From contig JAZRTY010000033.1 of the NCBI GenBank assembly GCA_045652245.1, positions 124,001 to 188,000 on the forward strand: DNA of 64,000 nt, in the 5' to 3' direction. Position 1 is the first letter of the stretch; each line of letters begins with the position of its first letter. This DNA comes from SIG622 sp045652245 (GTDB lineage Bacteria; Bacillota; Clostridia; Oscillospirales; CAG-382). Below, one piece after another: positions 43,910-53,431 of this stretch. The notes below the pieces were generated by a model that worked only from the letters and a program-made list of their open reading frames with translations, made no database searches and had not been told where the DNA came from. A program made the position numbers and the translations under genes.

Positions 43910-44641
43910 TTATTTTCGTATAAATGCTGCTAAATATTCTGTATTACCACTTCCACCGAGTATTGGTGATTTTGTACTTCCAATAAGTAAATACCCCTCG
44001 TTTTCAGCGAAAGAAATTATATCCTCTAAAACCTTCCGGTGCACCTTTTCACTCTTTACAATTCCGTTTTTATTAAGATGCTCTCTGCCTGCCTCAAACT
44101 GTGGTTTTATAAGGATAATAGCTGTCCCTCCAACCTTGAGTACATTCTTAAAACTCGGCAGAACAAGCTTCTGCGAAATAAACGAAAGGTCTGAAACTAA
44201 AATATCAACGGGACAATTTTCTACAATTTCACAAGTAAGGCTTCGTGCATTTACCCCCTCTAGATTTATAACCTTTGGATTTGCAAGCAAAGAACTGTGC
44301 AACTGCCCGTGACCTATATCAACTGCATAAACCTTATCTATACCTCTTTGAAGCAAACAATCGGTAAAACCACCTGTAGACGCACCGACATCAATTGCTC
44401 TTAGAGAATTCACGTTTATTCCGAAGGTATCAAGAGCACATTCAAGCTTAATCCCACCACGGCCAACATATTCATTTACTTCACTGTCTTTTACAATAAT
44501 AACATCTTCATCACTAACATCAAGAGAAGATTTAAGAACTGTTTTCCCATTAACGGTAACCCTCATATCGGTAATGGCATTTTTTGCTTTTTCGCGACTT
44601 TCAAAATAGCCGTTTTCAACAAGAAATACATCGATTCTCAT
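43910..44641 (-). CDS. tlyA: TlyA family rRNA 2'-O-methyltransferase / hemolysin-like protein
   Basis: 243 residues. N-terminal S4 RNA-binding domain (IDVFLVENGYFESREKAKNA) and FtsJ-type Rossmann methyltransferase (AIDVGASTGGFTDCLLQRG, VYAVDIGHGQLH, VDILVSDLSFIS, IILIKPQFEAG); the K-D-K-E catalytic set is present. In Mycobacterium TlyA methylates 16S and 23S rRNA. Overlaps the 3' end of dxs by 26 bp, so it is translationally coupled. Confidence 0.93.
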   Translation of the reverse strand: MRIDVFLVENGYFESREKAKNAITDMRVTVNGKTVLKSSLDVSDEDVIIVKDSEVNEYVGRGGIKLECALDTFGINVNSLRAIDVGASTGGFTDCLLQRGIDKVYAVDIGHGQLHSSLLANPKVINLEGVNARSLTCEIVENCPVDILVSDLSFISQKLVLPSFKNVLKVGGTAIILIKPQFEAGREHLNKNGIVKSEKVHRKVLEDIISFAENEGYLLIGSTKSPILGGSGNTEYLAAFIRK

Positions 44642-46484
44642 ATTTTTTCACTTTCTCTGCAATATCGTAAGCCGAAATTTTTGACATTTTATAAAGAGTT
44701 TCAAGAGTTCCGTGTGCCGGTATTTCACCGTCTATTGCAAAACTGAAAATATTTTTAAAGCAGGAGCTGTTTCTGAAGTTCAATTCAGACAAGACATTCT
44801 GACAGAAACCACCGCTTAAAATTCCCTCTTCGAGTAGAACAAGATATTTTGCATTTCCCGAAAGCTCGGAAATTTTCCTGCAAACATCTTCATACGGCTT
44901 TATTTTTTCAAACACTAAAATCTTACAATTTATACCACTTTCAAGCAAGATATTTTTTGCTTTAATTGCTTCCTTGTATATTCTTCCGTAGGTCGCAATA
45001 ATGACATCGGGATTCTGAAGAGAATCCGAATCGCAATAGAGATATTGCGAAATTTCCGTAAGTCCCTCGGCATCCTCACTACCCTTAGGATATCTGACTG
45101 CAACAATGCTTGTGTCGCCCACTATTGCTTCAGATAAAGTGTCTTTCAGTGACTTATAGGAAATCGGAGAATAAATATAAGCTCCCTTAATCTGCGACAG
45201 CATTGCAACATCAAAAATCCCATGATGAGTTGCACCGTCATCGGGAGAAAAGCCTGCCCTGTCAAGCGCAAAAATACATTTCAGATTTTGAAGTGAAATA
45301 TCATGAATAAGCTCATCATAGCTTCGCTGAAAAAAGCTTGAATACACAGCAAATACAGGTACAAACCCCTGTGCTGAAAGACCACCTGCGAAAGTAACTG
45401 CGTGCTCTTCGGCAATTCCCACATCAAATGCCCTTTCCGGAAAGGCATCAAAGAAATTTTTGATTCCGGTACCGTCAACCATTGCAGCAGTTATAGCACA
45501 GATTTTATCGTTCTCCTTTGCAAGCTCAGTGATGTATTTACCGAACTCAGAAGAGAAGGTACTGTCGCAGGATACAGCGCCCGCAGGCTTTACCATATGA
45601 AATTTCGACGGATTTTCCTCTGCCGGTGCATATCCCTTCCCCTTAACGGTCTTAACGTGTACAAATGCACTTCCGCCTTGTTTTTTTGCCTGGCGAATAA
45701 CCCTCTCAAGAGTAACAAAATCATTTCCGTCAACAGGACCGTAGTAGGTAAACCCGAAATTTTCAATTATATTGGTGTTAAGTATTGCATTCTTCAGTAC
45801 CTTTTTGATTCTTCTCATTCCTGCAGCAATTGAAGATCCTGCGAACGGAATTTTCTCTACAACTCTTATAAAGGTACTCTTAAATTTAAAGTAATTCTCC
45901 TTACTCCTTATTCTTGAAATCATCCTTGACGTGTTGCCGACACTCGGAGAAATTGACATACCGTTTTCATTAAAAATGACAATAAGATTCAGATTTGGTG
46001 AGCAATTATTAAGCGCCTCATACGCAAGACCTCCGGAAAAAGCGCCGTCACCGACAACCGCAACTGCATAATCATCATTCCCGGACAGCTTGTTTGCACT
46101 AGCAATTCCAAGGGCTGCAGAAAGAGCAGTGCTGCTGTGACCGGTTCCGAATGCATCATACTCACTTTCTGACATTTTAGGAAAGCCCGATATACCGCCC
46201 TCTCTTCTGAGAGTTGAAAAACTGTCTTTTCTTCCTGTAATGATTTTTGAAACGTACGACTGATGTCCTACGTCAAAAATTATCTTATCACGAGGTGCGT
46301 CAAAAACTCTGTACAGAGCAAGTGTCAACTCAACCACACCAAGATTTGATGCAAGATGACCACCTGTTTTTGAAACACTATCTATTAAAAAAGCTCTTAT
46401 TTCTCCGGCAAGAGACTTTATTTCAGCATTTGAAAGCTTACGAACATCTGCCGGCGAAGAAACGGAATCAAGATACTTATACAT
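44616..46484 (-). CDS. dxs: 1-deoxy-D-xylulose-5-phosphate synthase
   Basis: 622 residues, ThDP-dependent transketolase-like enzyme. Motifs: FDVGHQSYVSKIITGR, GTGHSSTALSAALGIA, VVGDGAFSGGLAYEALNN (ThDP), GIAEEHAVTFAGGLSAQG, DRAGFSPDDGATHHGIFD. Makes DXP from pyruvate and glyceraldehyde 3-phosphate, the first step of the MEP isoprenoid pathway. ATG at 46484 has GGTGA with five-base spacing; GTG codons at 46496/46493 lack one. Confidence 0.96.
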   Translation of the reverse strand: MYKYLDSVSSPADVRKLSNAEIKSLAGEIRAFLIDSVSKTGGHLASNLGVVELTLALYRVFDAPRDKIIFDVGHQSYVSKIITGRKDSFSTLRREGGISGFPKMSESEYDAFGTGHSSTALSAALGIASANKLSGNDDYAVAVVGDGAFSGGLAYEALNNCSPNLNLIVIFNENGMSISPSVGNTSRMISRIRSKENYFKFKSTFIRVVEKIPFAGSSIAAGMRRIKKVLKNAILNTNIIENFGFTYYGPVDGNDFVTLERVIRQAKKQGGSAFVHVKTVKGKGYAPAEENPSKFHMVKPAGAVSCDSTFSSEFGKYITELAKENDKICAITAAMVDGTGIKNFFDAFPERAFDVGIAEEHAVTFAGGLSAQGFVPVFAVYSSFFQRSYDELIHDISLQNLKCIFALDRAGFSPDDGATHHGIFDVAMLSQIKGAYIYSPISYKSLKDTLSEAIVGDTSIVAVRYPKGSEDAEGLTEISQYLYCDSDSLQNPDVIIATYGRIYKEAIKAKNILLESGINCKILVFEKIKPYEDVCRKISELSGNAKYLVLLEEGILSGGFCQNVLSELNFRNSSCFKNIFSFAIDGEIPAHGTLETLYKMSKISAYDIAEKVKKYENRCISC

Positions 46485-46715
46485 CCTTGTCACCACAAAA
46501 ATTAAAAAGATTTAAATCATACTGAATAATTATAACATATATTCCCGCAAAATACAAGTGTTTCTCACAAGTAAAATGCAAATTTCATCATTTTATACAC
46601 TAAAATATACATAATGTATAAAAGAAACCAATAAAATGTTCACACATACGTAATAATCAATTTCGATTTTTAATGTATAATAATTATTACGAAAACATAA
46701 CAGAAAGGTAAATCA

Positions 46716-48860
46716 ATGGAAAAAATCATCGAAATCATATCACGGGAACTTGACAAGAATCCTGTTCACGTTGAAAATGTAATAAAGCTTATTGACGAGG
46801 GTAATACAATACCGTTTATTGCAAGATACCGTAAGGAAATGCACGGAACTATGGACGATACAACGCTACGAGCACTTTACGACAGACTCAATTACCTGAG
46901 AAATTTAGCACAGCGTCGCCTTGAAATCATCCATTCAATAGAGGAACAAGGAAAACTCACCGAAGAGCTTGCTCAAGCAATAGAAAATGCTGCAACAATG
47001 ACAGAGCTTGAGGATATATACAGACCCTACAAGCAAAAGAGAAGAACAAGGGCAACAATTGCAAAGGAAAAGGGACTTGAGCCTTTGGCTACTGTCATTT
47101 TTGAACAGACGGCAAACATTTCTCCGGCACAGGAAGCTGAAAAATATATCTCTCCCGAAAACGAGGTTGAAACCATTGAAGATGCCCTTGCAGGTGCTTC
47201 AGACATTATTGCTGAATGGATTTCCGATAATGCCGACATAAGAAAAGCCCTGCGTGCAAAAATTCTGACAACCGGAATACTCACTTCAAGTGGTGATGCT
47301 GACAAAGAATCAGTATATACTATGTACTACGATTTCAAGAGAGATATTTCAAAAATCCCCGGACATCAGATTCTCGCAATTAACCGAGGCGAAGATGAAG
47401 AATTTTTGAAGGTCTCGGTAGAGATTCCCGAAGAAACAGCGCTTGAAATAATCTATTCTGAATGTATAACTTCAAATGGTGAAAGTGCTGACTTTGTAAA
47501 GGCATCTGCACAGGATTCCTATTCAAGACTTATTTTTCCGTCAGTTGAAAGAGAAATAAGAAATCATCTGACGGATATTGCAAATGAGGGTGCAATACAT
47601 AATTTTGCACTTAATCTGAAGCCCCTGCTTATGCAGCCTCCGATAAAAGGCAAGGTTACAATGGGCTTTGACCCGGCTTACAGAACAGGCTGTAAAATTG
47701 CAGTTGTTGACGGAACCGGAAAGGTGCTCGATACCTCGGTTGTATATCCGACTCCCCCTCACAACAAAATCGAAGAAGCAAAGCTGAAGCTGTCCTTCCT
47801 CATCAAGAAGTATAGTGTTGAAAGCATAGCAATTGGAAACGGTACTGCTTCAAGAGAATCGGAAAAGTTTGTATCTGATATGCTAAAGGATTTCCCGAAT
47901 GTAGGCTACGTTATCGTTAACGAAGCAGGTGCCTCTGTTTATTCAGCTTCGAAGCTCGGAGCCGAGGAATTCCCGGATTATGATGTATCTCTGCGAAGTG
48001 CCGTGTCTATTGCAAGACGCCTTCAGGACCCATTGGCAGAGCTTGTAAAGATTGACCCAAAATCAATAGGAGTAGGTCAGTATCAGCACGATATGCCTCC
48101 GGCAAGACTTGACGAAGCGCTCGGAGGTGTTGTTGAAGACTGTGTAAACGCCGTTGGTGTCGACATAAATACCGCTTCCCCCTCTCTGCTGAAAAATGTA
48201 TCGGGACTTAACGGTACAACTGCTAAAAATATAGTTGCTTTCCGTAATGAAAATGGAGCATTCACATCAAGGAAGCAAATTATAAAGGTGCCAAAACTCG
48301 GGCCAAAAGCATTTGAACAATGTGCAGGCTTTTTGCGTGTTCCCGAAAGTAATAACATTCTTGATAATACAGGTGTACATCCGGAAAGCTACAATGCTGC
48401 TGAAAAGCTCTTGTCACTGTGCGGTTATACTCTTGACGACGTAAAAAAAGAAAGTCTTTCAGAGCTTCCCGAAAGACTTAAAAAGGTTGGAGAAAAGAGA
48501 GCAACCGAAGAATGCGGGGTTGGAGTTCCGACCATTCTTGATATTGTAAAAGAGCTATTGAAGCCGGGGCGCGACCCACGAGACGAGTTACCTGCACCGG
48601 TTCTCAGAAAAGATGTTATGGAAATATCTGATCTTCTTCCCGATATGGTACTTTCGGGTACTGTCAGAAATGTTATAGATTTCGGAGCCTTTGTCGATAT
48701 CGGAGTACACCAGGACGGACTTGTACACATTTCGCAAATCAGTAATAAATTTATAAAGCATCCCTCTGAGGTAGTTTCGGTTGGAGATATAGTTAAAGTC
48801 AAGGTGCTTGAGGTTGATGTAAACAAAAAGAGGATTTCCCTTACAATGCGTGATGTTTAA
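46716..48860 (+). CDS. tex: Tex family S1 RNA-binding protein
   Basis: 714 residues with Tex domain order: N-terminal helical part (TIPFIARYRKEMHGTMDD), YqgF-like nuclease domain (MGFDPAYRTGCKIAVVDGTG; IAIGNGTASRESEKFV), helix-hairpin-helix (about 480-560), and C-terminal S1 domain (LSGTVRNVIDFGAFVDIGVH). Tex binds nucleic acids and affects transcription and toxin expression. GAAAGG precedes the ATG. Its stop overlaps that of the convergent gene. Confidence 0.95.
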   Translation: MEKIIEIISRELDKNPVHVENVIKLIDEGNTIPFIARYRKEMHGTMDDTTLRALYDRLNYLRNLAQRRLEIIHSIEEQGKLTEELAQAIENAATMTELEDIYRPYKQKRRTRATIAKEKGLEPLATVIFEQTANISPAQEAEKYISPENEVETIEDALAGASDIIAEWISDNADIRKALRAKILTTGILTSSGDADKESVYTMYYDFKRDISKIPGHQILAINRGEDEEFLKVSVEIPEETALEIIYSECITSNGESADFVKASAQDSYSRLIFPSVEREIRNHLTDIANEGAIHNFALNLKPLLMQPPIKGKVTMGFDPAYRTGCKIAVVDGTGKVLDTSVVYPTPPHNKIEEAKLKLSFLIKKYSVESIAIGNGTASRESEKFVSDMLKDFPNVGYVIVNEAGASVYSASKLGAEEFPDYDVSLRSAVSIARRLQDPLAELVKIDPKSIGVGQYQHDMPPARLDEALGGVVEDCVNAVGVDINTASPSLLKNVSGLNGTTAKNIVAFRNENGAFTSRKQIIKVPKLGPKAFEQCAGFLRVPESNNILDNTGVHPESYNAAEKLLSLCGYTLDDVKKESLSELPERLKKVGEKRATEECGVGVPTILDIVKELLKPGRDPRDELPAPVLRKDVMEISDLLPDMVLSGTVRNVIDFGAFVDIGVHQDGLVHISQISNKFIKHPSEVVSVGDIVKVKVLEVDVNKKRISLTMRDV

Positions 48861-49519
48861 AGTGGAAATTTATAAATAAAAGTCGGAAATCCGTTTTCTG
48901 CATTTGCAAGAGTTCCTTCATCAAACCAGAAGGCAAGACCGTTACATGTCAGGAAGAAATTTGAAGGATTTACCTTTCCCGCATACCTGCGTATACTTTT
49001 TTCCGAATAATCAAATTCGCATTTTTCACTCTTTATCTGCTGCATAATAATTTCGCAAATTCTTTTTCTGACATCCTTCCTTCTGATACAGTGCTCCTTT
49101 TCAAAATACTCAAAGGGTAATACAATTTTATTTTCACACGACCAGACGAACGCAAATCGTCTGGTCTCTTTTTTATAACCGTCAAAATGAGAGATATCAC
49201 ATACCACCGAAATGTATTTTTCGCTGCTGTATGTAATAAAATACTTCATTATCTCTCCACATGCACGAAATAACGTATCATTTCTTTGTTTTTTCATCAG
49301 CCTTCTGAATAATGTTTCCTCACACCAGGACAAATAATTATTTGCAATCTTCTCGTAAAAGGAATTGAATATAGCAGAAAATTCAGTCTCTCCAGATAGC
49401 TGTGGGTATTCAATGTTAATTTCAAGCAATGAGATGTCTTCATTTTTCAGCGACCTTCTTATTTTACGGCATTCGACCTTGTAAAGCGGGGTTAATTCTA
49501 AAGTGGTTTCTTTCTTCAT
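48857..49519 (-). CDS. RsiV/DUF3298-like protein without membrane anchor
   Basis: 220 residues. The C-terminal half follows the DUF3298 (RsiV ectodomain-like) pattern: FVWSCENKIVLPFEYF, a helical segment, NPSNFFLTCNGLAFWFDEGTL and a closing FIYKF. In RsiV this part binds lysozyme outside the cell; here there is no signal peptide, membrane helix or sigma-binding part, so the role is unknown. The gene faces tex tail to tail; the two reading frames share four bases (stops in TTTAAA). GGAGCT precedes the ATG. Confidence 0.72.
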   Translation of the reverse strand: MKKETTLELTPLYKVECRKIRRSLKNEDISLLEINIEYPQLSGETEFSAIFNSFYEKIANNYLSWCEETLFRRLMKKQRNDTLFRACGEIMKYFITYSSEKYISVVCDISHFDGYKKETRRFAFVWSCENKIVLPFEYFEKEHCIRRKDVRKRICEIIMQQIKSEKCEFDYSEKSIRRYAGKVNPSNFFLTCNGLAFWFDEGTLANAENGFPTFIYKFPL

Positions 49520-49620
49520 AAAAAGCTCCTGTCAGAATAACTAAATAAAAATTGGTTATGTTATCTATGTAAAAGACAAATTTTCCTCCCGTCAGGGATG
49601 ACGGTGAAACGGTGATTAAT

Positions 49621-51036
49621 ATGACAAAAAACGTAATATCAGAAATACAGAATAAATTTAGCTCCTGTGCCGATTTTGCCACAAGAGAAGCAACCAATAA
49701 AGCAGGCTCTTCCTTCAAACTTTTTTATATAATTAACCTTTGTCAGAAGCAATATGTTTCCGAAAGTATTATTAAACCTCTGATTCTGTCGGATATTGTC
49801 CTTACAAAAGAAAATATAACCTCGCAAATGGCAGCTCTGCCAATGAGTGAGTGTACCAATATTAATACCTGTATTCAGAAATTACTTCTTGGGAATGCAG
49901 TAGTTGCAATTGAAGATAATAACAGCATTATCGCATATGCAATAGACTCAAAAAATGACGACAACAGAAGCATATCCGAGCCTGACAGCGAAATTGTTGT
50001 CAGAGGCCCGAGACAGGGGTTTATTGAAAGTGCAGAAGCAAATGTAACACTTCTTCGTAAAATTATCAAAAGTACCTCTCTTAAGGTTATTAACAAAACA
50101 GCAGGCGATGAATCAAACACTTCTATTAAGGTTATGTATTATGAGGGAATAGCAAGAGAAGATATCCTCAAAAAAGTCATTGATAAAATTGATAGCATAA
50201 AAATATCCTCCTGCATTGATTCGGGTTATCTTGAACAGTTTTTTCAAAGTAAAAAGCACCCCTTCCTGTCAGAGGTCGGAAACAGCGAAAAGCCCGATAA
50301 GGTTGCAGCGAAAATTTTAGGTGGCAGAATAGCAATCATCTGTGACGGAAGTCCGGTTGTCCTGACTGTACCGTACCTTTTTATCGAAGGACTACAGTCA
50401 AGTGAGGACTACCTGAAAAACAAATTCTATGCTACCTTTTCAAGAATCCTGCGAATACTCGGACTTCTCATTTCACTATATTTACCTGCAGCTTATATAG
50501 CCATAATCGGCTTTCACAAGGGAGCGCTTCCATATTCGCTGTATAAACTTCAGACGCAGCAGCGAAGCGACATCCCCTTTGGAATTTTCACCGAAATGCT
50601 GATAATTCTCACTATATTTGAGCTTATCAGAGAGGTAGGCGTACGCATTCCGAAAGCAGTTGGCAATTCCCTGAGTATTGTCGGAGGTCTCATTTTAGGA
50701 GACGCAGCAATTAAGGCAGGAATAGCAAGTGAAACAGCAATAATGATTGCGGCACTGACCGCTATTTGTAATTTTATGAATCCAACCTTTATGAACATTG
50801 GGGTCCTTGTACGTTTTGCAAATTTATTCCTTGCAAAAGCCTTTGGCTTTTTCGGGCTCTCGGCAAGCCTTATTCTGATATGTACTTCGCTTTGCAGTAA
50901 ATATTCCTTTGGTGTCCCGTATCTGTCCCCAATCGCACCGATAAATAAAAATATTACTAATGACACATTAACGGTTTTACCGAAAAAATCCATAAAAAAA
51001 GAACAGGATGAGCTTATTCCGTATGGAAAAAAATAA
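49621..51036 (+). CDS. gerA: Spore germination protein GerA family (GerKA/GerAA-like)
   Basis: 471 residues: N-terminal cytoplasmic part (to about 265), containing DSEIVVRGPRQGFIESAEANVTLLRK, written here in part as VVRGPRQGFIE, then about five membrane helices (RILGLLISLYLPAAYIAI; KAVGNSLSIVGGLILGDAA; the family motif FMNPTFMNIG-type). Part of the inner-membrane receptor that senses germinants. ATG at 49621 has GGTGA five bases upstream. Heads an operon with gerC, gerB-like and probably spoIIA. Confidence 0.92.
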   Translation: MTKNVISEIQNKFSSCADFATREATNKAGSSFKLFYIINLCQKQYVSESIIKPLILSDIVLTKENITSQMAALPMSECTNINTCIQKLLLGNAVVAIEDNNSIIAYAIDSKNDDNRSISEPDSEIVVRGPRQGFIESAEANVTLLRKIIKSTSLKVINKTAGDESNTSIKVMYYEGIAREDILKKVIDKIDSIKISSCIDSGYLEQFFQSKKHPFLSEVGNSEKPDKVAAKILGGRIAIICDGSPVVLTVPYLFIEGLQSSEDYLKNKFYATFSRILRILGLLISLYLPAAYIAIIGFHKGALPYSLYKLQTQQRSDIPFGIFTEMLIILTIFELIREVGVRIPKAVGNSLSIVGGLILGDAAIKAGIASETAIMIAALTAICNFMNPTFMNIGVLVRFANLFLAKAFGFFGLSASLILICTSLCSKYSFGVPYLSPIAPINKNITNDTLTVLPKKSIKKEQDELIPYGKK

Positions 51037-51562
51037 AATCATTGAAAAGATGTTGAAAAAAATTCTTATAACTTTTGCAGTAATATTATTGGCATTACCT
51101 TTAAACTCCTGTACCGATGCATTCAGTAAAAAAGAAGCCTACTGCTTTTCTGCAGTATTTGATAAAGCAAACGACAACTATAATTTTACCGTTTTTTGCA
51201 AGGTACACTCAGACAATAACAGTGAAAAAAACAAGACAGAAACCCTAAGCCTTGATTTTATGGCAAAAAGTCCTATTGAAGCAATAAAGAGGTCCGAAAA
51301 GCACAATTATGAAATTTATTATAAAAGCTGCATAGCGCTCTTCTTTTCGGATTCACTTTCGGACGGTGAAATTTATGAAATATTAGTGACTATACTCAAT
51401 GATACAAAATATCAATCATATGTTTATATCTTTAATGAACAGCAAAGTATTGATGCATTAAAAACAGAAGCAGAAAAAATAGCAGCAAACGAAAAAATCG
51501 ATTATACTTCAAAGGGAAAATTCATAACACTAACAGAATATATTAAAAATAAACAGTTTTAA
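51023..51562 (+). CDS. gerC: Short GerC-type spore germination lipoprotein
   Basis: 179 residues from ATG 51023, which overlaps the end of gerA by 14 bp. Signal peptide of lipoprotein type ending LPLNSC with Cys30 as lipid anchor. The rest resembles only the first domain of GerC (AVFDKANDNYNFTVFCKV; IEAIKRSEKHNYEIYYKSC; TLTEYIKN). Full GerC proteins are about 370-400 residues, so roughly half is missing; gerB starts 17 bp later, so the second domain was deleted rather than shifted out of frame. Probably the third receptor subunit; whether it still works is open. Confidence 0.75.
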   Translation: MEKNKIIEKMLKKILITFAVILLALPLNSCTDAFSKKEAYCFSAVFDKANDNYNFTVFCKVHSDNNSEKNKTETLSLDFMAKSPIEAIKRSEKHNYEIYYKSCIALFFSDSLSDGEIYEILVTILNDTKYQSYVYIFNEQQSIDALKTEAEKIAANEKIDYTSKGKFITLTEYIKNKQF

Positions 51563-51578
51563 GTAAAGGAGAACCATT

Positions 51579-52613
51579 TTGAAAAAGCTTACAGAAAATC
51601 TGAGGTATGGTACCATCACACTTCTATACCTTATTTCGACGGTATTTATTTTTAATATAACACGTCTTACCGAAAATTATATCTCCTTTGCTTCGTTTAT
51701 TGTGTTTTCTATAGCTTTAAATTTTCTCACAAAACCCGGCAGTTATTCTGTAAAATCATTAAATGTAATTGCACTTTTATTTGGAATTTCTCTTGAGTTT
51801 TACTGTATTCTGAATATATTTCGTTATAGCTCAGACAACAATACCACAATGGCAGGCAGCTTTGTTTTTGCCATAATAATTCTACTCGTATCCTTTTCAG
51901 CTGTTTTGCTGCGAGGAATTTACACTTTACTCAAAACCTCAAACATTATCTTTTTCTTACCTTTAATTCCCCTGCTGGTTTTACCGTTGTTTTTTCTGAG
52001 AGGTACTCCCTATTTCTCTGCTGTATTCAAAAGTCCGGAATATTCACAGATGCTTCCAAGTATACTATACGGAGTAAAGGGAGCAATTCTTCTCTTTTCT
52101 GATATCTGTATAATAAATATTATGCAAAAAAAGGAAAAATGTTATCACGCCTCTTCCTCAACTCTTTTATATTTTCTTGCTTTAGCGCTCATTGTAACAA
52201 CAAACATTATATACAGACTAATCTTCGGTGTTACAACGGCAAGTAACCTCATTTCGCCAATATTCTCAGCGCTGAGTGTCATCGCAAGGCTTGGGCTTGA
52301 CGAAACAGTATCTTTTATTTTTTCTGTATGTCTGATTTTCCGTCAAAGCTGTAAAATTACCGGAATACTCTCCTTGCTTGAGATAAAGAAAATAAAAAGC
52401 TTCTCTTATTCGGCAGCCGTCTGCTCCGGTACAATATTTGCTCTTTTCGGAGTATTACTGATTTATAAAAGAATTATGGATATAAGTCTGTTTTTCAACA
52501 TAGTGGTATTACTGTATTTCCTATCTTATGTTTTAGTTCCGGTTATTGGCAGACTTTTTTTGCAAAAGAAAGAAAATGACCTTTCTTCGACAGAATCTGC
52601 AAGAAAAAAATGA
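51579..52613 (+). CDS. gerB: GerB-like endospore germination permease (divergent)
   Basis: 344 residues, about ten membrane helices, of the length and layout of GerB (APC superfamily) permeases. Begins with TTG at 51579 behind AAGGAG. Sequence similarity to typical GerB is weak to my eye (few charged landmarks; RGIYTLLKTSNIIFFLPLIPL resembles the family), so the call leans on the gerA-gerC-gerB order. It would form the germinant channel with GerA and GerC. Ends 37 bp before spoIIAA without a terminator. Confidence 0.72.
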   Translation: MKKLTENLRYGTITLLYLISTVFIFNITRLTENYISFASFIVFSIALNFLTKPGSYSVKSLNVIALLFGISLEFYCILNIFRYSSDNNTTMAGSFVFAIIILLVSFSAVLLRGIYTLLKTSNIIFFLPLIPLLVLPLFFLRGTPYFSAVFKSPEYSQMLPSILYGVKGAILLFSDICIINIMQKKEKCYHASSSTLLYFLALALIVTTNIIYRLIFGVTTASNLISPIFSALSVIARLGLDETVSFIFSVCLIFRQSCKITGILSLLEIKKIKSFSYSAAVCSGTIFALFGVLLIYKRIMDISLFFNIVVLLYFLSYVLVPVIGRLFLQKKENDLSSTESARKK

Positions 52614-52650
52614 TATACTTTCAACAAAAGAAACTGAAAGGCGCAGGATT

Positions 52651-52959
52651 ATGGAAGTAAATGTAAGAAAAATCAACAACAGTCTTTATATTTCTCTTGA
52701 TGGCGAAATTGACCATCACGAAGCTGCAAAAATTCGTGATGGTCTTGACGATTTAATATTTGAAGAGCGTCCCCTTGAGCTTATATTTGATTTTTCAAAA
52801 ATAAGATTTATGGATTCTTCGGGGTTGGGGCTTGTTCTCGGAAGATACAGAATAATAAAAGAGCTCGGAGGAAGTGTGAAAATAGTCGGAGCTTCAGAGC
52901 AGCTTGAAAAAATTTTTATAATGTCTGGAGTCGACAAAATCGTAAAAATACAAAAATGA
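52651..52959 (+). CDS. spoIIAA: Anti-anti-sigma factor SpoIIAA
   Basis: 102 residues, STAS fold. The phosphorylation site is Ser57 in MDSSGLGLVLGRYR. In the forespore dephosphorylated SpoIIAA displaces SpoIIAB and frees SigF. The ATG at 52651 is behind GAAAGGCGCAGG; the longer reading overlaps gerB and is rejected. First gene of the spoIIA set. Confidence 0.96.
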   Translation: MEVNVRKINNSLYISLDGEIDHHEAAKIRDGLDDLIFEERPLELIFDFSKIRFMDSSGLGLVLGRYRIIKELGGSVKIVGASEQLEKIFIMSGVDKIVKIQK

Positions 52960-52969
52960 GAGGGACAAT

Positions 52970-53431
52970 ATGAAAAGAAAAGAAGTAATAAACAGTGTAA
53001 AGGCAACGTTTCCCGCAATAAGTCAAAATGAAGCGATTTGCCGAAGTATGGCGGCAATTTTTACCTCACAATGCAATCCGACAGTTGAAGAACTTGCAGA
53101 TGTAAAAACAATAATTTCCGAAGCAGTTACAAATTGTATAGTACACGCATATAAAAACGCACCCAATGAAACAAAAAAATACATATACATAACAGCGCAG
53201 CTTTACCGTGACAATACGCTGAAATTCACAATAAAGGACAACGGCTGTGGAATTTCTGATATAAATATGGCAATGCAGCCACTTTACACAACAGATGCCG
53301 AAAATGAGCGCTCGGGCATGGGACTTCCGATAATGCAGTCATTTTCAGATACCTTCAAAATCAAGTCGAAGCCCGGAATAGGTACAACAATAATCTTTAC
53401 TAAAAAAATCAGTAAGTCGGATGAATATTAA
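52970..53431 (+). CDS. spoIIAB: Anti-sigma F factor / serine kinase SpoIIAB
   Basis: 153 residues, GHKL ATPase fold: N-box ISEAVTNCIVHAY, G1 IKDNGCGISD, and SGMGLPIMQSF (G2). It holds SigF inactive and phosphorylates SpoIIAA. Extra charged tail (ISKSDEY). Overlaps the start of sigF by 11 bp. Confidence 0.96.
   Translation: MKRKEVINSVKATFPAISQNEAICRSMAAIFTSQCNPTVEELADVKTIISEAVTNCIVHAYKNAPNETKKYIYITAQLYRDNTLKFTIKDNGCGISDINMAMQPLYTTDAENERSGMGLPIMQSFSDTFKIKSKPGIGTTIIFTKKISKSDEY

Noticed and set aside
51023..51600. Frameshift in gerC
   Set aside because: gerB starts 17 bp after the stop, so no room for the missing domain in any frame; a deletion is the simpler reading.
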